Shown: one piece after another, positions 15,587-24,018 of the stretch
Numbering within the stretch: position 1 is the stretch's first letter
How the letters are laid out: each line of letters starts with the position of its first letter
Assembly (NCBI GenBank): GCA_041725955.1
Contig: JBGRQE010000003.1
Location: 78,511-142,510, forward strand
Source of the DNA: JBGRPZ01 sp041725955
GTDB lineage: Bacteria > Bacteroidota > Bacteroidia > Bacteroidales > JBGRPZ01
Length of the DNA stretch: 64,000 nucleotides
Direction: 5' to 3'
Notes under the pieces: generated by a model
What the model saw: the letters and a program-made list of their open reading frames with translations, nothing else
Database searches by the model: none
What the model was told of the DNA's origin: nothing
Program-made: the position numbers and the translations under genes

Positions 15587-17740
15587 ATGTCCAATAAAGG
15601 AATAAACGTAGCATTTAATTTAGAAGATGGAAGAGAGATTTCCATCGAGACCGGAAGGTTAGCAAAACAAGCAGATGGGGCTGTTGTAGTAAAAATGGGT
15701 GACACCATGTTACTAGCAACTATTGTCTCTTCTAAGGAAGCAAAAGATGATGTAGATTTTCTTCCTCTATCAGTTGAATATAAAGAAAAATATGCAGCTA
15801 CAGGTAAATTCCCTGGTGGTTTTATAAAAAGAGAAGCACGACCATCAGAACACGAAATCCTGATATGCCGTTTGGTAGACCGCGCCTTGCGTCCACTTTT
15901 CCCTGAAGACTACCACGCAGAAACCCAAGTAAATATTTTCTTAATTTCTGGCGACAGAAAAAGAGAAACCAACCCTGACGCGTTAGCTGCTCTTGCAGCA
16001 TCTGCAGCAATTTCTGTATCTGACATTCCTTTTCATGGTCCAATTTCTGAAGTAAGAGTTTGCCGTGTTAATGGCCAGCATATAGTTAATCCTACTTTTG
16101 AACAAATGGAAGAGGCAGACCTTGACCTAATGGTTGCAGGAAGCATAGACAACATTGTTATGGTAGAAGGTGAATCTAAAGAGGTTTCAGAAGCAGATAT
16201 GCTTGAAGCTATGAAGATTGCTCATAATGCTATCAAAGTTCAATGTCAAGCTCAATTAGACCTAGCTGCCCAAGTAGAAGCTGCTAAAGAAAAAAGAGAA
16301 TATTGCCATGAAGATAAAAATGAAGAATTAAAAGAAAAGATTCATTCTTCATGCTACGAAAAATGTGTTGCAGTTGCCTCTGAAGGAAATCCTAATAAGC
16401 ACCTCAGAAGTGATAATTTTGCAGCAATTAAAGAAGAATTTATTCAAGCTCTTATTGAAGAAACTTCAGAAGAAGAGGTTGAAGCACAAAGCTTTCTTAT
16501 AAGTCGTTATTTTCACGATGTAGAAAAAGAAGCTGTAAGAAATGTGGTTCTAGATACACGTTTACGTCTTGATGGAAGAAAATTAGATGAAATCCGCCCA
16601 ATTTGGAGCGAAGTAGATTATCTTCCAGGAGCACACGGTTCTTCTATATTTACCAGAGGAGAAACACAAGCTCTTGTAAGCGTTACTCTAGGTAGTAAAA
16701 TGGATGAGCAAACTATTGACGGAGCTGTTATTGAAGGTAAATCAAACTTCCTTCTTCATTATAACTTCCCATCTTTCTCTACCGGAGAAGCTCGTCCAAA
16801 CAGAGGAACTAGCCGTCGTGAAGTTGGTCACGGAAACTTAGCACTAAGAGCATTAAAACAAGTTCTTCCTACTGGTGAAGATAATCCATACACTGTTCGT
16901 ATAGTGTCTGATATTTTAGAATCTAATGGTTCTTCTTCAATGGCATCAGTATGTGGAGGTACACTAGCTTTAATGGATGCTGGAGTGAAAATAGAAAAAC
17001 CTGTTTCTGGTATCGCTATGGGATTGATAACAGATACTAAAACAGGCAAATATGCCGTTCTATCTGATATTCTAGGTGATGAAGACCACTTAGGCGACAT
17101 GGACTTTAAAGTTACTGGTACCAGAGATGGTATTACTGCTTGTCAGATGGATATTAAAGTTGATGGATTATCATACGAAATACTTGAACAAGCACTTGAT
17201 CAAGCGAAAAGAGGACGTATGCACATCCTAGACAAGATTGAAGAAACAATTACTGAGCCAAGAGAAGACTATAAAGACCATGTGCCTCGTATCGAGAAGA
17301 TGATTGTGGACAAAGAATTTATTGGCGCTATTATTGGCCCTGGAGGAAAAGTTATTCAGGAGCTTCAAAAAGAAACCAACACAACCATTGTTATTGAAGA
17401 AGAAGGTAACTCAGGTATTATTGATATCGTTTCCGAAGACAAACAGTCTATTGAACTTGCTAAAATGAGAATTAGAGCTATTGTAGCCGTTCCAGAAGTA
17501 GGCGAGATTTATGATGGAAAAGTGAAATCAATAACTCCTTTTGGTGCTTTTATTGAAATATTGCCAGGTAAAGAAGGCTTATTGCATATCTCAGAAATTA
17601 GCTGGAAGCGAATTGAGAAAGTTGAAGATGAGCTTAAAGTTGGAGAAAACATTCAAGTAAAATTGATTGGTCTCGATAGTAAATCTGGTAAATTAAAACT
17701 TTCTCGAAAGGTGTTGACACCTAGACCAGGTAAAAATTAA
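15587..17740 (+). CDS. pnp: Polyribonucleotide nucleotidyltransferase (PNPase)
   Basis: PNPase degrades RNA 3'-5' by phosphorolysis, and can add nucleotides in reverse, as part of mRNA decay. The 717-residue protein has two RNase PH domains: the first (about 15-220) with GKFPGGFIKREARPSEHEIL, the second (about 325-545) with the catalytic region SIFTRGETQALVSVTLG, NFPSFSTGEARP, VVSGIAMGLI and DILGDEDHLGDMDFKVTGT. A helical linker lies between them. A KH domain (FIGAIIGPGGKVIQEL, about 575-635) and an S1 domain (GEIYDGKVKSITPFGAFIEILPGKEGLLHISEI) follow. Length and order are standard. Confidence 0.98.
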   Translation: MSNKGINVAFNLEDGREISIETGRLAKQADGAVVVKMGDTMLLATIVSSKEAKDDVDFLPLSVEYKEKYAATGKFPGGFIKREARPSEHEILICRLVDRALRPLFPEDYHAETQVNIFLISGDRKRETNPDALAALAASAAISVSDIPFHGPISEVRVCRVNGQHIVNPTFEQMEEADLDLMVAGSIDNIVMVEGESKEVSEADMLEAMKIAHNAIKVQCQAQLDLAAQVEAAKEKREYCHEDKNEELKEKIHSSCYEKCVAVASEGNPNKHLRSDNFAAIKEEFIQALIEETSEEEVEAQSFLISRYFHDVEKEAVRNVVLDTRLRLDGRKLDEIRPIWSEVDYLPGAHGSSIFTRGETQALVSVTLGSKMDEQTIDGAVIEGKSNFLLHYNFPSFSTGEARPNRGTSRREVGHGNLALRALKQVLPTGEDNPYTVRIVSDILESNGSSSMASVCGGTLALMDAGVKIEKPVSGIAMGLITDTKTGKYAVLSDILGDEDHLGDMDFKVTGTRDGITACQMDIKVDGLSYEILEQALDQAKRGRMHILDKIEETITEPREDYKDHVPRIEKMIVDKEFIGAIIGPGGKVIQELQKETNTTIVIEEEGNSGIIDIVSEDKQSIELAKMRIRAIVAVPEVGEIYDGKVKSITPFGAFIEILPGKEGLLHISEISWKRIEKVEDELKVGENIQVKLIGLDSKSGKLKLSRKVLTPRPGKN

Positions 17741-17756
17741 TTTATTTAGGCAACAT

Positions 17757-17789
17757 TTTGATTTTTTTTTCGTAAAAAGCCTAGTATTG
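17757..17789 (+). promoter_or_regulatory. Promoter of rpoD (TTTG, 21-base spacer, TAGTATTG)
   Basis: TTTG at 17757-17760 and TAGTATTG at 17782-17789 fit the Bacteroidota -33/-7 arrangement with one mismatch in the -7 box. It lies 27 bases before the rpoD ATG and is the most complete promoter I can see in the window. Confidence 0.55.
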
Positions 17790-17815
17790 AAAAAAATCAA
17801 ACGACCAGAATATAG

Positions 17816-18679
17816 ATGAGGCAACTTAAAATTACGAAGCAGGTAACGAACAGAGAAACTGCTTCGCTTGATAAATATCTTCAGGAGATTGGAAAAGTAG
17901 AGCTGATTAGTGCTGATGAAGAGGTAGAACTGGCACAGCGGATCAAGCAAGGAGATCGTATTGCTTTAGAAAAATTGACTAAAGCAAACTTACGTTTCGT
18001 TGTTTCTGTGTCAAAACAATACCAAAATCAGGGACTAAGTCTTCCCGACCTTATCAATGAAGGTAATTTAGGACTAATTAAAGCAGCACAAAGATTTGAT
18101 GAAACAAGAGGTTTCAAATTTATCTCTTACGCTGTATGGTGGATTCGTCAATCAATCCTTCAGGCTTTAGCTGAACAATCAAGAATAGTTAGGCTTCCTC
18201 TAAACAAAATCGGTTCCATTAATAAAATTAATAAGGCATATGCCAAACTGGAACAAGAATATGAAAGAGAGCCAAACCCTGGTGAAATAGCCAAATTACT
18301 TGATGTTCCTGAAGAAGAAGTTAAGGAATCTATCAAAAATTCTGGACGTCATGTATCTATGGATGCTCCTCTTGTACAAGATGAGGACAACAATATGTAC
18401 GACGTTCTTAAAAATGATGAAGGCCCAACTCCAGAAACTGGTCTAATTTATGAATCATTGCGTAAAGAAATTGACAGGGCTATTTCTACACTTACGCAAA
18501 GAGAAGCTGACGTTATTCGTCTTTATTTTGGCTTAAATGGTGGACACCCAATGACTCTAGAAGAAATTGGAGAGAAATTTGATCTTACCCGTGAACGTGT
18601 AAGACAAATTAAAGAAAAAGCAATTCGAAGATTGAAACATACTTCTCGAAGTAAAATATTAAAATCATATCTAGGCTAA
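17816..18679 (+). CDS. rpoD: Primary RNA polymerase sigma factor (short Bacteroidota type)
   Basis: The 287-residue protein is a group 1 sigma-70 factor lacking the long region 1.1 and non-conserved insert of proteobacterial RpoD, as is normal in Bacteroidota. Region 1.2 holds SLDKYLQEIGKVELIS; region 2 holds NLRFVVSVSKQYQNQGLSLPDLINEGNLGLIKAAQRFDETRGFKFISYAVWWIRQSI; region 3 has REPNPGEIAKLL; region 4 has LTQREADVIRLYFGLNGG and the HTH MTLEEIGEKFDLTRERVRQIKEKAIRRL. It would recognise the TTTG/TAnnTTTG promoters marked here. It sits between pnp and rpe with its own promoter and terminator. Confidence 0.97.
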   Translation: MRQLKITKQVTNRETASLDKYLQEIGKVELISADEEVELAQRIKQGDRIALEKLTKANLRFVVSVSKQYQNQGLSLPDLINEGNLGLIKAAQRFDETRGFKFISYAVWWIRQSILQALAEQSRIVRLPLNKIGSINKINKAYAKLEQEYEREPNPGEIAKLLDVPEEEVKESIKNSGRHVSMDAPLVQDEDNNMYDVLKNDEGPTPETGLIYESLRKEIDRAISTLTQREADVIRLYFGLNGGHPMTLEEIGEKFDLTRERVRQIKEKAIRRLKHTSRSKILKSYLG

Positions 18680-18686
18680 AAGATTT

Positions 18687-18712
18687 GGCGTCTCAAAAGG
18701 GACGCCTTTTTT
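18687..18712 (+). terminator. Intrinsic terminator after rpoD
   Basis: GGCGTCTC, loop AAAA, GGGACGCC, then TTTTTT: an 8-bp stem with one G-T pair starting 8 bases after the stop. Confidence 0.9.
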
Positions 18713-18733
18713 ATTTATAAACCAATTTATTCA

Positions 18734-19387
18734 ATGAAAAACTTAATTGCACCTTCTCTTTTATCTGCAAATTTTGCTGAACTAAAAAAAGATTGTGAAA
18801 TGCTTAACCGTAGTGAAGCCGACTGGTTCCATATAGATATTATGGATGGTATGTTTGTTCCAAATATCAGTTTTGGATTTCCTGTGATGAAAGCGATTAA
18901 AAGATATGCACAAAAACCATTAGATGTTCACCTAATGATCGAAGCTCCTGACAGATACATAAAGGACTTCGTTGATGCTGGAGCCGATATTATTTGTGTA
19001 CATGCTGAAGCTTGTCCTCATCTTCACAGAAGTATTCAAAACATAAAATCTTTCGGTATAAAAGCAGGCGTAGCTCTTAATCCACATACACCAATACAAA
19101 TTGTAGAAAATGTATTAGAAGATCTGGATATGGTATTAATCATGTCTGTAAATCCTGGTTTTGGAGGCCAGAAATTCATTCCTAATACCTACAAAAAAAT
19201 CCAACAACTTAGAGAAGTTGCTAAAAATACAAATCCTGAATTAATAATTGAAATAGATGGCGGAGTAGATAGTGAAAATGCAAAATCACTGTATGATTCC
19301 GGAGCAAATGTATTAGTTGCAGGAAGTGCTGTATTTGGATCTGACAATCCTGAAAAGACCATAAAAGAAATAAAACAGCTCGTTTAA
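18734..19387 (+). CDS. rpe: Ribulose-phosphate 3-epimerase
   Basis: Rpe interconverts ribulose 5-phosphate and xylulose 5-phosphate in the pentose phosphate pathway. The 217-residue TIM-barrel protein has the metal- and phosphate-site motifs in order: APSLLSANF, WFHIDIMDGMFVPNISFG, PLDVHLMIEAP, ICVHAEAC, KAGVALNPHTP, VLIMSVNPGFGGQKFI, IEIDGGV and VLVAGSAVFG. Catalytic Asp residues lie in HIDIMDG and EIDGGV. Length is standard and the gene is flanked by terminators on both sides. Confidence 0.97.
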   Translation: MKNLIAPSLLSANFAELKKDCEMLNRSEADWFHIDIMDGMFVPNISFGFPVMKAIKRYAQKPLDVHLMIEAPDRYIKDFVDAGADIICVHAEACPHLHRSIQNIKSFGIKAGVALNPHTPIQIVENVLEDLDMVLIMSVNPGFGGQKFIPNTYKKIQQLREVAKNTNPELIIEIDGGVDSENAKSLYDSGANVLVAGSAVFGSDNPEKTIKEIKQLV

Positions 19388-19394
19388 ATATTCT

Positions 19395-19421
19395 ATGCTG
19401 CCTCAACTTAGGCAGCATTTT
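19395..19421 (+). terminator. Intrinsic terminator after rpe
   Basis: ATGCTGCCT, loop CAACTT, AGGCAGCAT: a perfect 9-bp stem 7 bases after the stop. The T run is short (TTT). Confidence 0.8.
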
Positions 19422-19480
19422 CCTCTCTTATTCTCTCTTTTTTTATTAATATTGATGACTTTTTCAAGAAAAAATATTGA

Positions 19481-20419
19481 ATGCAGTTTATGAAGTTATC
19501 TCTACTCTTTAAAACAACAATTATTTTATTTTGCCTATTCAACTATTGCATTGGCCAGCAAAATCAATCTACAATAAGTACAATTTCTAAAGAAAGGTCA
19601 TTGATTAACAAAAATGACTTATGGGGAATTGTAAATTCTAAAGGAGAAGAAATCGTAGCATGTAAATTTCAAGTTGTTGAAGAATTCCACGAAGGAAAAG
19701 CCAAGGTAAAAGAAAACGATCTTTGGGGAGTAATAAACTTTGAAGGAAAAATAGTTATTCCATGTATTTATCAAATAATTTCTCCCTTTTTAAATGGAAA
19801 GGCCCAAGTCAAAAGAAATGGTCTTTGGGGAATTATAAATTATAACGGAAAAGAAGTTATTCCTTGCCAATATCAAATAATTGAAGATTTTATTGATGGT
19901 CGTGCCATGGTAAAGAAAAATGGCTTGTGGGGAATCTTAAATCTGGAAGGAAAAGAAGCTATCCCATGTAAATATCAAATAATTGAGGATTTTATTGATG
20001 GCAAGGCTCTTTGTAAACGTTATGGATTATGGGGACAAATCAATTTTAATGGCAGAATAATTGTTCCCTGTAAATATTCTATAATTGAAGATTTTGTCGA
20101 AGGCAGAGCCATGGTTAAAAAGAATGGGCTTTGGGGCTATGTAAACGCCAATGGACGTGAATGTATTCCATGTAAATACCAGATAATTGGAGATTTTGTT
20201 GAAGGAAAAGCCCTATGCAAATCTTTAGGATTATGGGGATATATTGATTTTAATGGGAAAGAAATCATCAAGTGTAAATATCAGTTAATTGGAGATTTTG
20301 TTGAAGGAAAAACCGTCTGTAAAAAAAATGGTTTATGGGGAATAATTTCACAAGAAGGCAAAGAACTCGTAGCTTGTAAATATAAGGCTCCAGAAAAAAT
20401 CCCATCAGCAGATTTATAA
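19481..20419 (+). CDS. Exported WG-repeat protein
   Basis: After a signal peptide (MKLSLLFKTTIILFCLFNYCIGQ; a second Met at 19490 may be the real start), the 312-residue protein consists almost only of WG repeats. Eight copies of the (D/G)LWG core are spaced about 33-34 residues apart, with the linker (I/V)PCKYQIIEDF(I/V)(D/E)G. The central copies alternate between two linker types, GRAMVKKN and GKALCK, which suggests duplication of a two-repeat block. A Cys recurs in most repeats (PCKY). WG repeats are thought to form beta-rich binding scaffolds and are common in exported Bacteroidota proteins; no catalytic motif is present. The ligand is unknown. The gene has its own terminator. Confidence 0.88.
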   Translation: MQFMKLSLLFKTTIILFCLFNYCIGQQNQSTISTISKERSLINKNDLWGIVNSKGEEIVACKFQVVEEFHEGKAKVKENDLWGVINFEGKIVIPCIYQIISPFLNGKAQVKRNGLWGIINYNGKEVIPCQYQIIEDFIDGRAMVKKNGLWGILNLEGKEAIPCKYQIIEDFIDGKALCKRYGLWGQINFNGRIIVPCKYSIIEDFVEGRAMVKKNGLWGYVNANGRECIPCKYQIIGDFVEGKALCKSLGLWGYIDFNGKEIIKCKYQLIGDFVEGKTVCKKNGLWGIISQEGKELVACKYKAPEKIPSADL

Positions 20420-20431
20420 TATAAAACTAAA

Positions 20432-20456
20432 GCTGTCCGAACAAAAGTCGGACAGC
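20432..20456. terminator. Terminator between convergent WG-repeat and Ldh genes
   Basis: GCTGTCCGA, loop ACAAAAG, TCGGACAGC: a perfect 9-bp stem between two convergent genes, with an AT-rich tract on the right side. It may serve both directions. Confidence 0.7.
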
Positions 20457-20493
20457 CAGATATATTTTTTGTATGTATATTACATTTACTCTC

Positions 20494-21567
20494 CTATTTT
20501 ACAAAAGGAATATCAAATTCATTAGCTAGCATTTTCGCTGTATCAATAGCAGCTTGAGATAATTGTATTCCGTATTTATCTGCCTCCAATTCTGCTAAAC
20601 GCTCTGGATCTCCAGGTATTAATACTTCAGCTTCTCCTTTTACAGGAGTAGCATGTCTAAAAGTATTTATCCAATCATCCATTTGCTTTTTAAACTCTTG
20701 AGCAGTTTGAAAGGCATCAATACGCATAGCTCCAAAAAAATGTCCAATCCCTTTATCAATCATACCTTCAGTCATTTTTAAATAACCTAAAGTTGGTACA
20801 ACTGTAGGACCAAAATTAGCACCAGATAAAACTGCTGTCAAAATATCTACAGTCGCAGATAAACAATATCCTTTGTGTCCACCCCTAATCATGGATCCTC
20901 CAAGAGTTTTTATAGCACCACCATAAGATAATATATCTGCCTGTACTGAAGCTTCTCCAATTTTATCTTGCACCAAACCTTCTGGAGCATTTTCACCTTT
21001 ATCATGCATCATATCAAGTTTTCCTCGAGCTACAGGTGCGGTTGCAAAATCAGCAACATAAGGTGGTTGTTTACCTGCTGGAATAGCAAAAGCCATTGGA
21101 TTTGTTCCTAACATTGGTTTTTGTGAAAAAGTGGGAGCAACTAAAGGATTAGCATTAGTCATACAAATTCCAATCATATCGTGCTCTAAAGCTTTCATTG
21201 CATAATATCCAGCAATACCAAAATGATATGAATTACGCACTGCAACCCAACCAGTACCCGCTACTTTAGCTTTGTCAATAGCCAACTGCATAGCCTTTGG
21301 TGCAGTAACCAAACCCAAAGCCTTTCCTCCATCCACCAAAGCAGTACTTGGAGTTTCATGTACAACAGTAAATCTTGGATTTTCAGACAAACGTTTGGTT
21401 TTCCAAAGATTAACATATTCCTTTAAACGAACCAACCCATGCGACTTAATCCCTCTACGTTCTGAAGTCAATAATATTTCCGAAGCCTGTTTAGCCTCTA
21501 CTTCTGAACAACCTATTTTTTGAAAAACAGCTCGATTAAATCGATCCAAATCTTTATACTGATACAT
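20494..21567 (-). CDS. Ldh family NAD(P)-dependent oxidoreductase (malate/lactate/ureidoglycolate dehydrogenase type)
   Basis: The 357-residue protein belongs to the malate/L-lactate dehydrogenase-like family that includes YiaK, AllD and archaeal-type Mdh. Seen are TSERRGIKSHGLVRL (the conserved SHG region with catalytic His), STALVDGGKALGLV, VAVRNSYHFGIAGYYAMKAL, MTNANPLVAP, LGTNPMAFAIPAG, VADFATAPVARGK, GGSMIRGGHKGYCLSATVDILTAVLSG and GHFFGAMRI. These enzymes reduce 2-oxoacids with NAD(P)H. The exact substrate cannot be fixed from sequence. It is 37 bases downstream of the serine hydrolase gene in the same orientation and could be cotranscribed. Confidence 0.88.
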   Translation of the reverse strand: MYQYKDLDRFNRAVFQKIGCSEVEAKQASEILLTSERRGIKSHGLVRLKEYVNLWKTKRLSENPRFTVVHETPSTALVDGGKALGLVTAPKAMQLAIDKAKVAGTGWVAVRNSYHFGIAGYYAMKALEHDMIGICMTNANPLVAPTFSQKPMLGTNPMAFAIPAGKQPPYVADFATAPVARGKLDMMHDKGENAPEGLVQDKIGEASVQADILSYGGAIKTLGGSMIRGGHKGYCLSATVDILTAVLSGANFGPTVVPTLGYLKMTEGMIDKGIGHFFGAMRIDAFQTAQEFKKQMDDWINTFRHATPVKGEAEVLIPGDPERLAELEADKYGIQLSQAAIDTAKMLANEFDIPFVK

Positions 21568-21604
21568 ACTGAAAAATTTTAAACAAATGTCGGAAAATAA
21601 TCTC

Positions 21605-22726
21605 TTATTTTTTCATTATTATCTTCAAAACATCTTCTAGAATAGGTGCATTTCCTTTTCCAGGCCAATGTTGACTATAATTAACAGCAATAGCTGTTTC
21701 TATGCTTGGAATATATACAACTTGCGTTCCCCAAAATCCAGAATGAGTATAAGCTTCTACTCCATTAATTTCTGTTTTCCAAATTCCCATACGATAGTCC
21801 ATTTTTTGCTTACTATTATAATTAACAGTTCTTAGCATTGTTTCTAATGTCGACTGCTTAGAGAAAACCTTATTTTCAAATAAAGCAAGGAAGAAACAAC
21901 TTAAATCAGATGTTGTTGACAATAATCCTCCGCCACCATAGTAATCCAAAGAAGGATGAAAATCATAACTATCAACATTAGAGTTGTACTGGTGAATTCT
22001 TCTTGGAGAATTATCTCCGTTAAATTCTTCCATTCGAGTGTCTTTTAAGCCCAATTTACTTAATTGCAATTGAGTCTGAATAGCATCTCCCATAGATTCA
22101 CCAGTAACTTTCTCTATAATTTCTCCAAGAAGAACATATCCCGAATCAGAATAACTAAATTTTTCGCCAATCTCACCTACTGGTTTAGCATATTTAATTA
22201 AATCATTAATCTGTTCAGTACGAGTCCATACATGGTGAGTTTTCATAAATTCCAGACTAAACTTATGAGAAGTTGTATGTTCTGCCATACCACTAGAATG
22301 CGTTAATAAATGATATATCTTAATTTGACTGGGGTCATACCCTCCTTCTTTTAGAATTCGTCTATGTTCCTGAGAAATGTATTTTCCTACTGGATCATCT
22401 AACCTTATTTCACCATCCTCCCATAATCGTAAAATAGTAGCAGCAACAAAAGTTTTGGTTACGCTTGCTATTCTAAAGATTTGATTGGGTTTAAGTTTTA
22501 CTCCATTTTTTACATCAGAATAACCTTTACTCCCATTATATAAAATTCCTTTTGCAGGTGATGAAATGTTTAATAAAACCCCTGGGTTATCTTTATTTAC
22601 AAGATCCTCCATTACTGTTTCTAATTTAAAGCTATCTAATTCTTTTTGGTTCGAACAATTAGTAAACATTAAACAAAATATTAATCCACTTAACTTTGTA
22701 CAAAAATTAACTTTTCTAAAACTCAT
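21605..22726 (-). CDS. Serine hydrolase lipoprotein (class C beta-lactamase/DD-peptidase fold)
   Basis: The 373-residue product begins with a lipoprotein signal (KLSGLIFCLMFTNC) and continues as a beta-lactamase-family serine hydrolase (Pfam beta-lactamase type, peptidase S12). The SxxK motif is in RIASVTKTFVAATILRL, the YxN-equivalent in FSYSDSGYVLLGEII, where N is replaced by Asp, and the KTG-equivalent is HSG in YTHSGFWG. These features are typical of EstB/DD-carboxypeptidase-like hydrolases rather than true AmpC. Likely location is the periplasmic face of a membrane; the substrate is unknown (peptidoglycan stem, D-amino-acid peptide or ester). I would not call it a resistance gene. Confidence 0.87.
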   Translation of the reverse strand: MSFRKVNFCTKLSGLIFCLMFTNCSNQKELDSFKLETVMEDLVNKDNPGVLLNISSPAKGILYNGSKGYSDVKNGVKLKPNQIFRIASVTKTFVAATILRLWEDGEIRLDDPVGKYISQEHRRILKEGGYDPSQIKIYHLLTHSSGMAEHTTSHKFSLEFMKTHHVWTRTEQINDLIKYAKPVGEIGEKFSYSDSGYVLLGEIIEKVTGESMGDAIQTQLQLSKLGLKDTRMEEFNGDNSPRRIHQYNSNVDSYDFHPSLDYYGGGGLLSTTSDLSCFFLALFENKVFSKQSTLETMLRTVNYNSKQKMDYRMGIWKTEINGVEAYTHSGFWGTQVVYIPSIETAIAVNYSQHWPGKGNAPILEDVLKIIMKK

Positions 22727-22830
22727 TTCTACTTTAATTTAAATAATCGTCAATATACAGTATTTATTAAAAATCAAAGGTGTTTATGAATCCAATCCTT
22801 TATCTATATTAGCAAATCAAATCAATAATA

Positions 22831-23934
22831 ATGAAATTTAAAATAACCTTAATCACTTTTTTTTGTATAACAACTATTATATTTGGAGTACATTTATTTG
22901 ATCAATTTGGAGGTAGAATGAAAAAGGAAGACGAAAAAAAATACATAAAATCATCCAATTTTGATGTAAAAACAAAAACGTTCATAAGCAAGATTCCATT
23001 AATAAATACAAATGGGAAAAAAAACTCTAAGTTTAGAAAACTAATCCAGTTTTTCAATGATAAAAAAAATTGCATTCCACAACATAAGCTACCTGCAATA
23101 AAACCAAATTTAAAAGAATTCCTCTCCCCCTCAAATCAATTAAAGGTGATTTGGCTTGGCCACTCCTCTTTGATTATTCGTATAAATGAAAAAACCATTT
23201 TAGTTGATCCTGTATTTTCCTCTACGGCTTCTCCTTTACCCTTTATGATAAAAAGATTTCAACAACCTCCAATGGATATAAATGAATTACCTGAAATTGA
23301 TGTCATATTAATAACCCACGACCATTATGATCATTTAGATAAAAATAGCATTCAATTTTTTAAAAATAAAAGAAACATATTCGTTACTCCCATTGCTTTA
23401 GGAATGCATTTAAAGAAATGGGGCATAAAAAAAGATAGAATTAAAGAATTGGATTGGTGGGAAAACTATATTTATAAAAACATAGAATTCATTGCTACAC
23501 CATCATTACACTACTCAAGCAGAGTATTTGGGCGGAAAAACAAAACACTTTGGGCATCATTTGTTGTCAAAACAAAGAATAATAATATCTTCATTAGTGG
23601 TGATGGAGGTTATGGTTCTCATTTCAAGACAATAGGCGAAAAATACGGCCCATTTGATATCGCCTTTATAGAAAGTGGACAATATAATATTAGCTGGAAA
23701 AACATACATCTTATGCCCAATGAATGGGAAAAGACATATAAAGATCTAAAAGCAAAAAGATATTTTCCAACACACTATGGTATGTTCTATTTATCACCAC
23801 ATCCATGGAATGAACCATTAGAAAAATTATACGAAATGAGTAAATTGAATAAAATTAATTTGATTACTCCAGTACTAGGAGAAATCACACATATAGGAAC
23901 TAGAGAAAGTTCAAAAGTTTGGTGGAGACAATAA
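22831..23934 (+). CDS. MBL-fold metallo-hydrolase (NAPE-PLD/UlaG-like), membrane-anchored
   Basis: The 367-residue protein has an N-terminal hydrophobic segment (ITLITFFCITTIIFGVHLF) and a metallo-beta-lactamase domain: VIWLGHSSLIIRI, ILVDPVFSS, the HxHxDH site in ITHDHYDHLD, HYSSRV, FISGDGGYGSHF and, at the C-terminus, FPTHYGMF. The LGHSS start and late THYG resemble the N-acyl-phosphatidylethanolamine phospholipase D-like branch, so a phosphodiesterase acting on lipid-linked or soluble phosphoesters is plausible. This is an inference from family. It is the first of two plus-strand genes, with about 85 bases before the M61-like gene. Confidence 0.85.
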   Translation: MKFKITLITFFCITTIIFGVHLFDQFGGRMKKEDEKKYIKSSNFDVKTKTFISKIPLINTNGKKNSKFRKLIQFFNDKKNCIPQHKLPAIKPNLKEFLSPSNQLKVIWLGHSSLIIRINEKTILVDPVFSSTASPLPFMIKRFQQPPMDINELPEIDVILITHDHYDHLDKNSIQFFKNKRNIFVTPIALGMHLKKWGIKKDRIKELDWWENYIYKNIEFIATPSLHYSSRVFGRKNKTLWASFVVKTKNNNIFISGDGGYGSHFKTIGEKYGPFDIAFIESGQYNISWKNIHLMPNEWEKTYKDLKAKRYFPTHYGMFYLSPHPWNEPLEKLYEMSKLNKINLITPVLGEITHIGTRESSKVWWRQ

Positions 23935-24018
23935 TCACAAATACTAATAACTCTAGCAAACAAATCATTTATTTACCTTTATAAAACCAAATAACAAAAA
24001 AATTTCATCTCGTAAAAC

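Noticed and set aside
21605..22726. Beta-lactamase resistance gene
   Set aside because: Motifs are those of generic class C-like serine hydrolases (YSD, HSG) with a lipoprotein signal; nothing supports antibiotic hydrolysis.
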